A DNA stretch of 64,000 bases from Arthrobacter sp. NicSoilB8 (GTDB lineage Bacteria; Actinomycetota; Actinomycetes; Actinomycetales; Micrococcaceae). The stretch lies in assembly GCF_019977355.1 (NCBI RefSeq), contig NZ_AP024655.1, positions 2,976,001 through 3,040,000 of the forward strand. Direction: 5' to 3'. The position numbers and the translations under genes were made by a program. The notes under the pieces were generated by a model. It saw nothing but the letters and a program-made list of their open reading frames with translations. It did not search any database and was not told the origin of the DNA. Positions within the stretch are counted from its first letter, which is position 1; each line of letters begins with the position of its first letter. This document shows positions 8,558-17,508 of the stretch, piece by piece.

Positions 8558-9022
8558 CTACGCGTTCCGGGCACCGGCGTCGGGCCCGTTGTCGGCGCGG
8601 TGGGCCGCTTCCCATTCGGCCTGTTCGCGCTCCCGCTGGGCCGCTTCCCGGTCAATCCGGATGCCGGTCCGGATCCCGTACCACCAGGCCACGGCGAAGA
8701 GGGCGCCGACGAGGTACATGGCCGGCTCCACGATGCCGGACAGGATCAGGACGAGCTGCAGGATCCAGCCCAGGGCCACTCCCCACGGTTTCGACAGGAC
8801 CGCGCAGGTGAAGACGAACACGAGGCACAGTCCGATCCCCACTGAGAAGACCACGGCCGGCGGAAATTCGTTCCGGTGCAGTCCGAAGACGGCCAGCGTG
8901 CCGAAGAGCACCACGAACGCTTCCAGCAGCAGGACCGTTGAGGCGAACATGACCTTGGTGGAGCGCCGCTTTTTGGGCATGCCCGGGCGCCATTCGCGCT
9001 GGGCTTTGGTGAGTCTGGCCAT
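8558..9022 (-). CDS. DUF4233 family membrane protein
   Basis: A 154-residue protein with about four predicted membrane segments ([20 protein letters not shown] and three further hydrophobic stretches) and a charged, Glu/Arg-rich C-terminal tail. The family is found almost only in actinobacteria, typically between folC and ndk, exactly as here. No function is established and I see no catalytic motif. The four bases separating it from folC imply co-translation with folC. Confidence 0.85.
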   Translation of the reverse strand: MARLTKAQREWRPGMPKKRRSTKVMFASTVLLLEAFVVLFGTLAVFGLHRNEFPPAVVFSVGIGLCLVFVFTCAVLSKPWGVALGWILQLVLILSGIVEPAMYLVGALFAVAWWYGIRTGIRIDREAAQREREQAEWEAAHRADNGPDAGARNA

Positions 9023-9025
9023 CGC

Positions 9026-10384
9026 TTACGCGTCCGCCTTTCCGAGCAGGATCCGGGCATCGGCAACGAGCGTGATGGAACCGGTCACAAGGACCCCGCC
9101 GGCGGGCTCGTCATCGGCCTCGGCGCGTTCCACGGCCCATTCGATGGCGTCGTCAAGCTTCTCCGCGACATGGATGTTCTCCTCGCCGAAGCCCAGGTCG
9201 GCCGCGATCTCGGCCAGGTCCTCGGCCGGGACGGCCCGGGGCGAGTTGGACTGGGTGAAGCAGTATTCGGTGGCGAGGCCGCCCAGGGATTCCTTGAGCT
9301 GGCGGAGGATCTCCTCCGCATCCTTTTCCCGCAGGACGCCGACCACCACCACGAGCTTGGTGAAGTTGAAGGCCTCGTGGATGGCCTCGGCGGAAACCCG
9401 GATGCCTGCCGGGTTGTGTGCGGCGTCCACGATGATGGTCGGCGCGGTGCGGACCACCTCGAGCCGGCCCGGGGACGTGACGGAGGCGAAGGCCTCCTGC
9501 AGGATCTCGGCGTCGATCGCTTTCTCCCCGCCGAAGAACGCCTCCAGCGCGGCGATCGCGACGGCGGCGTTCTCGGCCTGGTGCGCGCCGTGCAGCGGCA
9601 CCAGCAGGTCCTCGTAGCGGCCGGCGATGCCCTGGATGGTGACCATCTGGCCGCCCACCGCGACAGTGCGGTTTTCGACGCCGAACTCCACGCCCTCGAA
9701 GCGGAACGGCACGTTGAGCTCTTTGGCCTTCTCCAGCAGGACCTGGGCCGCGTCGACCGGCTGCGCCGCGCTGATGAGGAAGCCGCCGGGCTTGATGATG
9801 CCGGCCTTCTCGTAGGCGATGTCCCCGGTGGTGTCGCCCAGCAGGTCCGTGTGGTCCAGGGAGATCGGGGTGACCACGGAGACCTGGCCGTCGCCGACGT
9901 TCGTGGCATCCGTGATGCCGCCCAGGCCAACCTCGATCACGGCGACGTTGACCGGCTGGTCCGCGAACACCGCGAAGCCCAGGATGGTCAGGCACTCGAA
10001 GTAGGTCAGCCGGGGCTGGCCCTGGGCCTCGAGTTCGCTGTCCACGATCTGCAGGTAGGGCCGGATCTCGTCCCAGATCCGCACGAAGGTCTCGTCCGGC
10101 ACCGGGGCGCCGTCGATACTGATCCGTTCGGTGACCTTGGACAGGTGCGGACTCGTGTAGCGGCCGGTGCTCAGGCCGTGGGCGCGGAGTCCGGCCTCGA
10201 TCATCCGGGCCGTGGACGTCTTGCCGTTGGTCCCGGTGACGTGGATGATCGGGAACGCCTTATTCGGCTCCCCCAGGATCTCCATGGCCCGGTACAGCGG
10301 GGCGAGCCGCGGCTCCATCTTGTTTTCCGGGGCCCGGCCCAGGAGCTCGGCGTAGACGCTTTCTACGGAGAATTCGTCGGTCAT
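9026..10384 (-). CDS. folC: Folylpolyglutamate synthase / dihydrofolate synthase
   Basis: Mur-ligase-like ATP-dependent enzyme that adds glutamates to folates (and may make dihydrofolate from dihydropteroate). The product is 452 residues with the P-loop GTNGKTS at 51-57, the folate-loop SPHLSKVTERI, the metal/ATP segment DHTDLLGDT, and HNPAG in the C-terminal domain. It begins four bases after the ileS stop and ends four bases before DUF4233, so the three are almost certainly one transcript downstream of the ileS T-box. Confidence 0.97.
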   Translation of the reverse strand: MTDEFSVESVYAELLGRAPENKMEPRLAPLYRAMEILGEPNKAFPIIHVTGTNGKTSTARMIEAGLRAHGLSTGRYTSPHLSKVTERISIDGAPVPDETFVRIWDEIRPYLQIVDSELEAQGQPRLTYFECLTILGFAVFADQPVNVAVIEVGLGGITDATNVGDGQVSVVTPISLDHTDLLGDTTGDIAYEKAGIIKPGGFLISAAQPVDAAQVLLEKAKELNVPFRFEGVEFGVENRTVAVGGQMVTIQGIAGRYEDLLVPLHGAHQAENAAVAIAALEAFFGGEKAIDAEILQEAFASVTSPGRLEVVRTAPTIIVDAAHNPAGIRVSAEAIHEAFNFTKLVVVVGVLREKDAEEILRQLKESLGGLATEYCFTQSNSPRAVPAEDLAEIAADLGFGEENIHVAEKLDDAIEWAVERAEADDEPAGGVLVTGSITLVADARILLGKADA

Positions 10385-10387
10385 GGC

Positions 10388-13300
10388 TTAAGCTCCAACT
10401 TTCTCAAGTATTACGGAAACGGAGCGACCGCCTGGGAGTACAGAGTCCAGTCCGCCCCACGGATTGGTGAGGCTAGGTTCCATTTCGCCGGGCTCGCCAG
10501 GAAGCTGGCTTTCGAATTTCGCGAGGTCCATGTTGGCACCTCCGCCGAACTTCCACACGAGCTCGTCGGCCAGCGTAGCCGTCTTGATCAGTTGCCCGTG
10601 AACAGCGATTGAATCTCCGATGCTTTGATCACCCAGCACGGTGACGTTTATGCGGTCGCTGACGTATAGCTCCCTCTTGCGGCGAGTCTCTTGGATTACT
10701 CGGATTACGTCCCGCGCAGTTCCTTCGGCTTCCAGTTCGGGGGTGACCTCGGTGTTGAGCACCACGAAGCCGCCTCCGGGGAGCACTGCGGCCGCGCGTG
10801 ATCCTTCGCCTGCTGCGGCCTCGGCCACGACGGTTTCGAGCGTGTATTCCTGCGGCTCGAGCTCGAGGCCGCCGGCGGTGACCACGCCGGCTTCGCTGAT
10901 GGACCAGTCGCCGGATTTGGAGCCCTTGATGGCCTGCTGGACGTTCTTGCCCAGACGCGGGCCGGCGGCCCGGGCGTTGACCACGAGCTTCTGCTCAATG
11001 CCGAACTCCTCCGGGGAGGCGTTCCCGGCGTCGAGCAGGCGAACCGAGCGCAGGTTCAGTTCATCGGCGACGACGGCGGCGAAGCCTCCCAGCGCGTCCG
11101 CGCCGGGTGCCACGACGGTGAGTTCCTGCAGCGGCAGGCGCACGCGGAGGTTCGCGGCCTTGCGCAGCGAGGAGCCGGTGGAGCAGATCTGCTGCACCCG
11201 GTCCATCGCCTCGACCAGGTCAGCGTTGGCCGGGAACAGCCCAGCGTCCGGCCAGTCGGCCAGGTGCACGGAGCGGCCGCCGGTAAGGCCGCGCCAGATC
11301 TCCTCGGAGACCAGCGGCAGCAGGGACGCAGCCACGCGGCAGACGGTCTCCAGGGCGGTGTAGAGCGCGTCGAAGGCGTCGACGTTCTCGTCGAAGAAGC
11401 GCTGGCGGCTGCGGCGGACGTACCAGTTGGTGAGCATGTCCAGGTAGCCGCGCAGTTCGTCGCAGGCACCGGAGATGTCGTAGCCGTCCAGCTGGGCGGT
11501 CATGTTCCGGACCAGGTCGCCGGTGTTGGCCATCAGGTACTGGTCCAGGGTGTCGGCGTAGCCGTCGTAGCGCAGCTTCGCGTCATAGCCCTTCGCTTGT
11601 CCACCGGTTCCACCGGCTGCGTTGGTGTACAGCGTGAAGAAGCTGTACACGTTCCACAGCGGCAGGATGACCTGGCGGACGCCGTCGCGGATTCCCTGCT
11701 CGGTGACCACGAGGTTGCCGCCGCGCAGGATCGGGCTGGACATCAGGAACCAGCGCATGGCGTCGGAGCCGTCGCGGTCCAGGACCTCGGAGACGTCCGG
11801 GTAGTTGCGCAGGCTCTTGGACATCTTTTGCCCGTCGGAGCCCAGGACGATGCCATGGCTGATGACGTTGCGGAAGGCCGGCCGGTCGAACAGCGCGGTG
11901 GAAAGGATGTGCAGCATGTAGAACCAGCCGCGGGTCTGGCCGATGTACTCGACGATGAAGTCCGCCGGGTTGTGGGTGTCGAACCATTCCTCGTTCTGGA
12001 ACGGGTAGTGCACCTGGCCGTAGGGCATGGAGCCGGAGTCGAACCAGACGTCCAGGACGTCCTCGACGCGGCGCATCACGGACTGGCCTTCCTCCGGGGT
12101 GCGGGGGTCATCCGGGTTCGGGCGGGTGAGCTCGTCGATGAACGGGCGGTGCAGGTCCACCTGGCCGTCGTTGTTCAGCGGCAGGCGGCCGAAGTCGGCC
12201 TCGATCTCGGCGAGGGAGCCGTAGACGTCGGTGCGCGGGTAGTCCGGGTCCGTGGACTGCCAGACCGGGATGGGGCTGCCCCAGTAGCGGTTGCGGCTGA
12301 TGGACCAGTCGCGGGCGTTGGCGAGCCACTTGCCGAACTGGCCGTCCTTGACGTTGCCGGGGATCCAGTTGATCTCCTGGTTCAGTTCGGACATCCGGTC
12401 CTTGAACTTGGTGACCTCGACGTACCAGGAGGACACGGCGCGGTAGATCAGCGGGTTGCGGCAGCGCCAGCAGTGCGGGTAGCTGTGCTCGTAGCTGGCC
12501 TGGCGGACCAGGCGGCCCTGGGCGCGGAGCACCTGGGTGATGGGCTTGTTGGCCTCGAACACCTGCAGCCCGGCGATGTCGGCGAGGTCGCCGTGACCGA
12601 AGAGCGGCAGGAACTTGGCGCCCTCGTCCACCGAGAGGACCACGGGGATGCCGGCCTCTTCACAGACCTTCTGGTCGTCTTCACCGTAGGCGGGGGCCTG
12701 GTGGACGATGCCGGTGCCGTCGGTGGTGGTGACGTAGTCGGCCACGAGGAAGCGCCAGGCGTTCTCGGTGCCGTACTTCTCGGCGTCGTGGAAGTAGTCC
12801 CAGAGCGGCTCGTAGCCCAGGCCCTCGAGCTCGGCGCCGGTGTGGCGGGAGGTGACGGCAGCCTCAGCGGCGGCCGCGCCCTCGGCGCCGTCGCCGTAGC
12901 CGAGGTCCTTGGCATAGGTGCCCAGGAGGTCCGCGGCGAGCAGGAAGCTGCCCGTGACGGGGGCATCGGCCGCGGCGGCCTTGATGCCGTGCGGGCCGGC
13001 CGGCAGGACCACGTAGCTGATGGCGGGCCCGACGGCGAGCGCGAGGTTCGTGGGCAGCGTCCAGGGCGTGGTGGTCCAGGCGAGCGCCTGCACCCCGGCG
13101 AGCTGCCTGGACAGCTCCGACTCTCCTGCCGTGATGGGGAAGGTGACGGTGACGGTCTGGTCCTGGCGGTTCTTGTAGACGTCATCGTCCATGCGCAGCT
13201 CATGGTTGGACAGCGGCGTCTCGTCCTTCCAGCAGTACGGCAGGACGCGGTATCCGTTGTAGGTCAGGCCCTTTTCGTGGAGCTGCTTGAAGGCCCAGAG

Positions 13301-13858
13301 CACGGACTCCATGTACTCGACGTTGAGAGTCTTGTAGTCGTTCTCGAAGTCCACCCAGCGCGCCTGGCGGGTGACGTAGCTTTTCCACTCGTCGGCGTAC
13401 TTCATGACGGAGGCACGGCAGGCGTCGTTGAACTTGTCGATGCCCATGGCCTCGATCTGGGTCTTGTCCGTCATGCCCAGCTGCTTCATGGCTTCCAGCT
13501 CGGCGGGCAGGCCGTGCGTGTCCCAGCCGAAGCGGCGCTCCACGCGGCGGCCGCGCTGGGTCTGGTACCGGCCCACGAGGTCCTTTGCGTAGCCGGTCAG
13601 GAGGTGGCCGTAGTGCGGCAGGCCGTTGGCGAAGGGCGGGCCGTCGTAGAACACGAATTCGTTGCTGCCGGGCTGTCCGCCGGGGAGGTCAGAATCCCGC
13701 TGGTCGATGCTGGCCTGGAAGGTGCCGTCCTGGTCCCAGTACTTGAGGATGCGCTCTTCGATCTCCGGGAACTTCACGGAGGCCGACACACCGGAGGCGG
13801 TGGAGGCAGAGGTGGTGGAGCCGGCGCCTGCGGCGGAGGCCTTGGGGTAATAAGTCAT
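10388..13858 (-). CDS. ileS: Isoleucine-tRNA ligase
   Basis: Class Ia synthetase of 1156 residues. The signature HYGH lies in [13 protein letters not shown] and KMSKS in [10 protein letters not shown]; the CP1 editing domain lies between them, with the [11 protein letters not shown] motif. The length and the lack of a bacterial C-terminal Zn-knuckle suggest the eukaryotic-like IleRS2 type common in actinobacteria; this subtype call is inference. ATG 13858 was chosen because CAGGATG lies just before it and the preceding residues look non-conserved. Expression is likely set by the T-box leader, whose alternative hairpin covers this binding site. Confidence 0.97.
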   Translation of the reverse strand: MTYYPKASAAGAGSTTSASTASGVSASVKFPEIEERILKYWDQDGTFQASIDQRDSDLPGGQPGSNEFVFYDGPPFANGLPHYGHLLTGYAKDLVGRYQTQRGRRVERRFGWDTHGLPAELEAMKQLGMTDKTQIEAMGIDKFNDACRASVMKYADEWKSYVTRQARWVDFENDYKTLNVEYMESVLWAFKQLHEKGLTYNGYRVLPYCWKDETPLSNHELRMDDDVYKNRQDQTVTVTFPITAGESELSRQLAGVQALAWTTTPWTLPTNLALAVGPAISYVVLPAGPHGIKAAAADAPVTGSFLLAADLLGTYAKDLGYGDGAEGAAAAEAAVTSRHTGAELEGLGYEPLWDYFHDAEKYGTENAWRFLVADYVTTTDGTGIVHQAPAYGEDDQKVCEEAGIPVVLSVDEGAKFLPLFGHGDLADIAGLQVFEANKPITQVLRAQGRLVRQASYEHSYPHCWRCRNPLIYRAVSSWYVEVTKFKDRMSELNQEINWIPGNVKDGQFGKWLANARDWSISRNRYWGSPIPVWQSTDPDYPRTDVYGSLAEIEADFGRLPLNNDGQVDLHRPFIDELTRPNPDDPRTPEEGQSVMRRVEDVLDVWFDSGSMPYGQVHYPFQNEEWFDTHNPADFIVEYIGQTRGWFYMLHILSTALFDRPAFRNVISHGIVLGSDGQKMSKSLRNYPDVSEVLDRDGSDAMRWFLMSSPILRGGNLVVTEQGIRDGVRQVILPLWNVYSFFTLYTNAAGGTGGQAKGYDAKLRYDGYADTLDQYLMANTGDLVRNMTAQLDGYDISGACDELRGYLDMLTNWYVRRSRQRFFDENVDAFDALYTALETVCRVAASLLPLVSEEIWRGLTGGRSVHLADWPDAGLFPANADLVEAMDRVQQICSTGSSLRKAANLRVRLPLQELTVVAPGADALGGFAAVVADELNLRSVRLLDAGNASPEEFGIEQKLVVNARAAGPRLGKNVQQAIKGSKSGDWSISEAGVVTAGGLELEPQEYTLETVVAEAAAGEGSRAAAVLPGGGFVVLNTEVTPELEAEGTARDVIRVIQETRRKRELYVSDRINVTVLGDQSIGDSIAVHGQLIKTATLADELVWKFGGGANMDLAKFESQLPGEPGEMEPSLTNPWGGLDSVLPGGRSVSVILEKVGA

Positions 13859-13859
13859 C

Positions 13860-14165
13860 TCGACATCCTGGGTTGAGCGGTGAACACATGTATTCATTCA
13901 GGATGCGAGGACGGCTCCTGCACTGTCTTGCGACAGCACCGGCACCGCGGTACCACCTCACTTACCGCCACCGGATGTGCACCTTTTCGGGAAAGGGGCT
14001 GCACCGGCGTCGGCCGCTCATTACTGCTGTGACGGGCTTACCCGTCCGGTTCTACTGGCCGAGGCGCACGTGGCGACTGAGTCTCCACCGCACGCGAGGG
14101 TGTTCTTCCGGAAGCTCACCGGTGATGGCCGGGTCAAAGCTGCTAAGTCGATGGTACCGGAGAAA
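13860..14165 (-). promoter_or_regulatory. T-box riboswitch, Ile-specific, translational type
   Basis: Read on the minus strand. The Stem I part (about 14101-14130) contains ATCACCGGTGAGC followed by CCGGAAGAAC, with Ile specifier ATC complementary to 14124-14126. The tRNA-acceptor-binding T-box core TGGTACCGCG is the complement of 13946-13955, flanked by GAGG and CCTC that form the antisequestrator. The ileS binding site CAGGATG (complement of 13864-13870) is perfectly complementary to CATCCTG (complement of 13899-13905), and the pairing extends through CTCG/CGAG with one bulged base. No terminator U-run is present, so uncharged tRNA-Ile should control translation, as known for mycobacterial ileS leaders. 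Confidence 0.94.
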
Positions 14166-14271
14166 ATACGGCGTTTCACAGCGCACCAAAGTCCGCTGCC
14201 AGGGGCGACGCCGGCGCCCCGGCTGCATAGACTGCTGCCATGAACGTCCCCCGGCCGTTTCGGGCCCACCC

Positions 14272-15399
14272 GTGAAGCGCCGCAGCCCGAGCCGCCGCTG
14301 GCAGGTGTCCTCGGCCCTGTGCGCCGCGCCGGTGGCGGTGGTGTCCGTCTTCCGGGCCGTCCCGGTGCCGTGGCCGGCACCCGTGGTGCAGCTCGTGGCC
14401 TTCACGCCCTGGTTCGTGCTTCCTGCCGGTGCGGCCCTCCTGCTGGCGCTGCCGGCACGGCGCCCCTGGGCGGCGCTCCCGGCCGGCGCCCTTCTGGCCC
14501 TCCAGCTGCTGTGGCTGTTCCCGCCGGACCGGGTGGCGGACAGGTTCCTGGCAGGGCAGGCTGATCCGCCGCAGGGCGAGGAACAGGCCTCGGGCCGGGA
14601 ACACGGCACGCGGCAGGGCACAGGCCAGCTGCCCGCCGCCGAGCTGAAGGTCATGACGCTCAACGCGTGGAAGGGCCAGGCGGACGCCGCGGACGTGGTC
14701 CGCCTGGTGCGCGAGAACGGCGTCGAACTGCTTGCCGTCCAGGAGCTCTCGCCCGCCCTGGAAAGACGGCTGGATGCCCAGGGGCTGGGCACGCTCCTTC
14801 CGCACCGGGTCAGCCGGGCGGTTGACGGCGCGGGCGGCGGCGGCGTCTACTCCTCCCGCCCGATCGCTCCGCTGGACTCCGTGGACGGTTCCGCCTTCCA
14901 TATGCCCACTGTTCGGGTGGACCTTGGCACCGGTCTGAACACGGATCCGGGCGTTGAAGCGGGCGGGGATCCGGGCGCCGGCGGCGGCCGGCCGGTCTCC
15001 CTCACCGTGACCAACGTGCACACCAAGGCTCCGGTGTGGGGCCGGTCCGGGCAGTGGCGGAGCGAACTCGCGGCCCTGGGGCGCGTCGCGGCCCGCCCGG
15101 GAAACGTGCTGCTGCTGGGCGACTTCAATGCCACCCTGGACCACGCCGAGTTCCGCCAGATGCTGGCCGGCGGCCCCGGGGGGAACGTCCCCGGCGGCCC
15201 CCTCGTCGACGCCGGGGCCGCGGCTTTGGCGCGTCTGGTTCCGACATGGCCCCAGGCCGGCCCGCCGCTGCCGGGCGTGGTGATCGACCACGTCGTGACC
15301 AGCCCGCAGGTGCCCACCCGCGGCTATGCGGTAGTGCCCGTGGCGGGCTCGGACCACGCCGCGGTACTGGCCACGCTGACCGTGCCGGCCGGCGGCTGA
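14272..15399 (+). CDS. Endonuclease/exonuclease/phosphatase (EEP) family membrane protein
   Basis: About 375 residues. Roughly three N-terminal membrane helices (about 20-95) precede an EEP catalytic domain (about 125-375) with LKVMTLNAWKG, VQELSP, TNVHTKAP, the catalytic LLGDFNAT and C-terminal GSDHAAV. Such proteins hydrolyse phosphodiester bonds in lipids or nucleic acids; the substrate is not evident. The start is uncertain. GTG 14272 is in frame but has no clear binding site. A leaderless-type -10 (TAGACT, 14228-14233) points instead to ATG 14240, which is in another frame and stops at TGA overlapping this GTG. It is convergent with the GDPD pseudogene. Confidence 0.88.
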   Translation: MKRRSPSRRWQVSSALCAAPVAVVSVFRAVPVPWPAPVVQLVAFTPWFVLPAGAALLLALPARRPWAALPAGALLALQLLWLFPPDRVADRFLAGQADPPQGEEQASGREHGTRQGTGQLPAAELKVMTLNAWKGQADAADVVRLVRENGVELLAVQELSPALERRLDAQGLGTLLPHRVSRAVDGAGGGGVYSSRPIAPLDSVDGSAFHMPTVRVDLGTGLNTDPGVEAGGDPGAGGGRPVSLTVTNVHTKAPVWGRSGQWRSELAALGRVAARPGNVLLLGDFNATLDHAEFRQMLAGGPGGNVPGGPLVDAGAAALARLVPTWPQAGPPLPGVVIDHVVTSPQVPTRGYAVVPVAGSDHAAVLATLTVPAGG

Positions 15400-15500
15400 G
15401 CTCCGCGCCCAAAAGATCGCCGCGCCACCCGCCCTGGCCAACAGCGCACAAGGTGGGTGGGCGCCGCGGCACCCCACCCTCCCCCGTGGCCGGCCCGGGC

Positions 15501-16213
15501 TCAGTGACCGGGTTCGAGCTCGAAACTGTGCGGCAGCTTCATGCCGGACTCGGTCATCATGTCCCGCAGGCGGTCCGGGTAATCCGTGATCAGCCCGTCC
15601 ACGCCGGCGCCGATAAGCGCCCGCATTGTGGGCTTGTCATCAACGGTCCACGGGATGACCTGCATGCCTGCCGCGTGGGCACGCCGGACCATCTCGGCGG
15701 TGACGTAGGGAACGCAGTCCGGATCGGTCACGGCGCCGTTCCGCGGCGTGCCGTGCACGGAGAGATGGCGTCGAAGCCAAGCCAGGAGGCTGCCGCGACG
15801 AGGTCACCGCCGACGTCGTCGGCGTCGATTCCGCCGAGCCACGGCGATTTGCCGGGCTGGCCCGCCTGGAGGAAGTCCTTGTGGGTCAAGGCCACGGTGC
15901 GGATCTGGGGAGCACGCTGTTGGACCAGGCGCAACGAACCCCAGTCGAAGCTTTCACTTCAGACACGGCCCTGCATATGGGCCGCCATAATTTCGCGGAG
16001 TGCGGCGTCGACGCGCTGCTCGCGCGGTGCCGTCTCCTCTGGCGCGCCGGCCTCCACTTTGGTTTCGATGTTGAACTTCACCGGTGCGGCCCGGTAGGCG
16101 TCAGCCAACCCGAAGACCTCGGCCAACGTGGGCATCCTGAGCGCCGCACCACGCCACGATGAACGTCCGGTGTCGCCGGCGGACGTTCCGGCCCCCGCAC
16201 CTGGCCCTGAGCC
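15501..16213 (-). pseudogene. Glycerophosphodiester phosphodiesterase remnant
   Basis: Three segments of one GDPD protein are read in order on the minus strand. First comes MPTLAEVFGLADAYRAAPVK then FNIETKVEAG (from 16135); then SESFDWGSLRLVQQRAP (from about 15958); then VTAEMVRRAHAAGMQVIPWTVDD to the end. The first two share a frame but are split by an in-frame TGA at 15961-15959; the third is offset by a frameshift near 15759. The N-terminal half with the catalytic HRG and ExD motifs is absent, because the frame opens right at the SDR stop. The decay signs are independent, so sequencing error alone is unlikely. Family assignment rests on the C-terminal PWTV and TDYPDRL motifs. Confidence 0.88.
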
Positions 16214-17050
16214 CTACGGGCTTTTGCGGATCACCTTGAAGTTGGAGGCCTGGGCGACCGGGCGGATCACAATCTCGTCCAGGTTGACGTGGTGCGGGGC
16301 GGAGACGGCGTAGCGGACCACGTCCGCGACGTCCCCGGCGGTGAGCGGCTTCTCGACGCCCGCGTAGACTTTGGCGGCCGCGTCCTGGTCCCCGAGGCGG
16401 TTGAGCGCAAACTCTTCGGTGTAGACCATGCCGGGGGCCACCTCGATCACGCGGACATTGTGTTCGGCCTCTTCGAGCCGCAGGGCGCCGGTCAGGGCAT
16501 GCTGGGCGAACTTGGCCGCGTTGTAGCCGCCGCCGCCCTCATAGGCCGAGTATCCGGCGGTGGAGGTCAGGTTCAGCACGGTGCCCTCGCCGCAGGCCCG
16601 CAGCATGGGCAGGAACGCGCGGATCAGCTTCATGCTGCCGAGCACGTTGACCTGGTACATCCATTCCCAGTCATCGGTCTTCGCGTCGGCCACCTTGTCG
16701 GCGCCGCGGGCGCCGCCGGCGATGTTGATCAGGGTGTCGATGCCGCCTGCCCGCGTCACCTGGTCGAGCAGCCGGGTCACATCGGCGTCGTCGGTCACAT
16801 CGGCGGGAAGCGCGACGGCGCCGGTTTCGGCGGCCAGCGCTTCGAGCCGGTCGGCGCGGCGGGCGACGGCGAACACGGTCCAGCCTTCCTTACGGAGCGC
16901 ACGGACGGTAGCCTCGCCGATTCCGGTGCTGGCGCCGGTGACGACTGCAGTCTTGACTCCTGCTGCGGTGGCTTCCGCTCCAGTGCCTTCTTCTGTGGTG
17001 GCTTCTGCTGCGTTGTTGCCTTTTACGTTGTTGCCGATTCCCTCAGTCAT
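16214..17050 (-). CDS. SDR family NAD(P)-dependent oxidoreductase
   Basis: Classical short-chain dehydrogenase of 278 residues with the cofactor motif TGASTGIGEA, the NIAGG segment, the catalytic Tyr and Lys in YNAAK, and a C-terminal NFKVIRKSP like serine/3-hydroxy-acid dehydrogenases of the YdfG group. The first 30 residues are low-complexity (Asn, Ala, Glu, Thr) and not part of the fold. A TACTGT -10 (complement of 17057-17062) lies exactly six bases before ATG 17050, so the mRNA is probably leaderless. Substrate unknown; the downstream neighbour is a dead GDPD gene. Confidence 0.92.
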   Translation of the reverse strand: MTEGIGNNVKGNNAAEATTEEGTGAEATAAGVKTAVVTGASTGIGEATVRALRKEGWTVFAVARRADRLEALAAETGAVALPADVTDDADVTRLLDQVTRAGGIDTLINIAGGARGADKVADAKTDDWEWMYQVNVLGSMKLIRAFLPMLRACGEGTVLNLTSTAGYSAYEGGGGYNAAKFAQHALTGALRLEEAEHNVRVIEVAPGMVYTEEFALNRLGDQDAAAKVYAGVEKPLTAGDVADVVRYAVSAPHHVNLDEIVIRPVAQASNFKVIRKSP

Positions 17051-17077
17051 GGCACCACAGTAACGGCAATGCCGGGC

Positions 17078-17458
17078 TCATTTCCTTTCGTGGTGCAGGA
17101 ACTCCTGCAGCACCCGCGCGTGGTTGGTCCCCGGGTCCCGCGCGCCGTAAAGCAGCGTCACTTTCCCGTGCTCCGCCGCGAGGCCGTACAGCGTCTGCAC
17201 GGCCGGATTGGTGTCCAGCTCCGCTTCGTAGGCCGCGCGGAAGTCCGCAAACCGTTCCTGCATGTGCGCGAACTCCTTGCGCAGCGGCGGGGACGGCGCC
17301 ACATCCTTGAGCCAGAGCACCAGCCGGGCCCGTTCCTTGCTCACGCCCCGCGGCCAGAGCCGGTCCACCAGAACCCGGCAGCCGTCGTCGTCGGAAGGGG
17401 CGTCATAGACGCGCTTGATCGCGAAGATTCCGGCCGAACTTCCCGGCGAATTGTCCAT
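17078..17458 (-). CDS. DUF488 family protein (YeaO-like)
   Basis: A 126-residue cytosolic protein with the family hallmark RVLVDRLWPRGVSKE near residue 28 and a C-terminal VTLLYGARDP. Structures in the family show a small alpha/beta fold; no biochemical role is settled. The -10 TAGCAT (complement of 17465-17470) ends six bases before ATG 17458, predicting a leaderless transcript. It is divergent from valS across only 50 bases. Confidence 0.9.
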   Translation of the reverse strand: MDNSPGSSAGIFAIKRVYDAPSDDDGCRVLVDRLWPRGVSKERARLVLWLKDVAPSPPLRKEFAHMQERFADFRAAYEAELDTNPAVQTLYGLAAEHGKVTLLYGARDPGTNHARVLQEFLHHERK

Positions 17459-17508
17459 CTGCGCATGCTACTGCAGGTCAGCCCTGCGTGCCGTGGAAGA
17501 ATTGACCC

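Noticed and set aside
11264..13876. An 870-codon open frame antisense to ileS
   Set aside because: Shadow of the ileS codon bias; ileS motifs are unambiguous.
13859..13897. Upstream in-frame ATG (13897) as ileS start
   Set aside because: It lies in the loop of the sequestering hairpin and has no binding site; ATG 13858 has CAGGATG and matches the conserved protein start.
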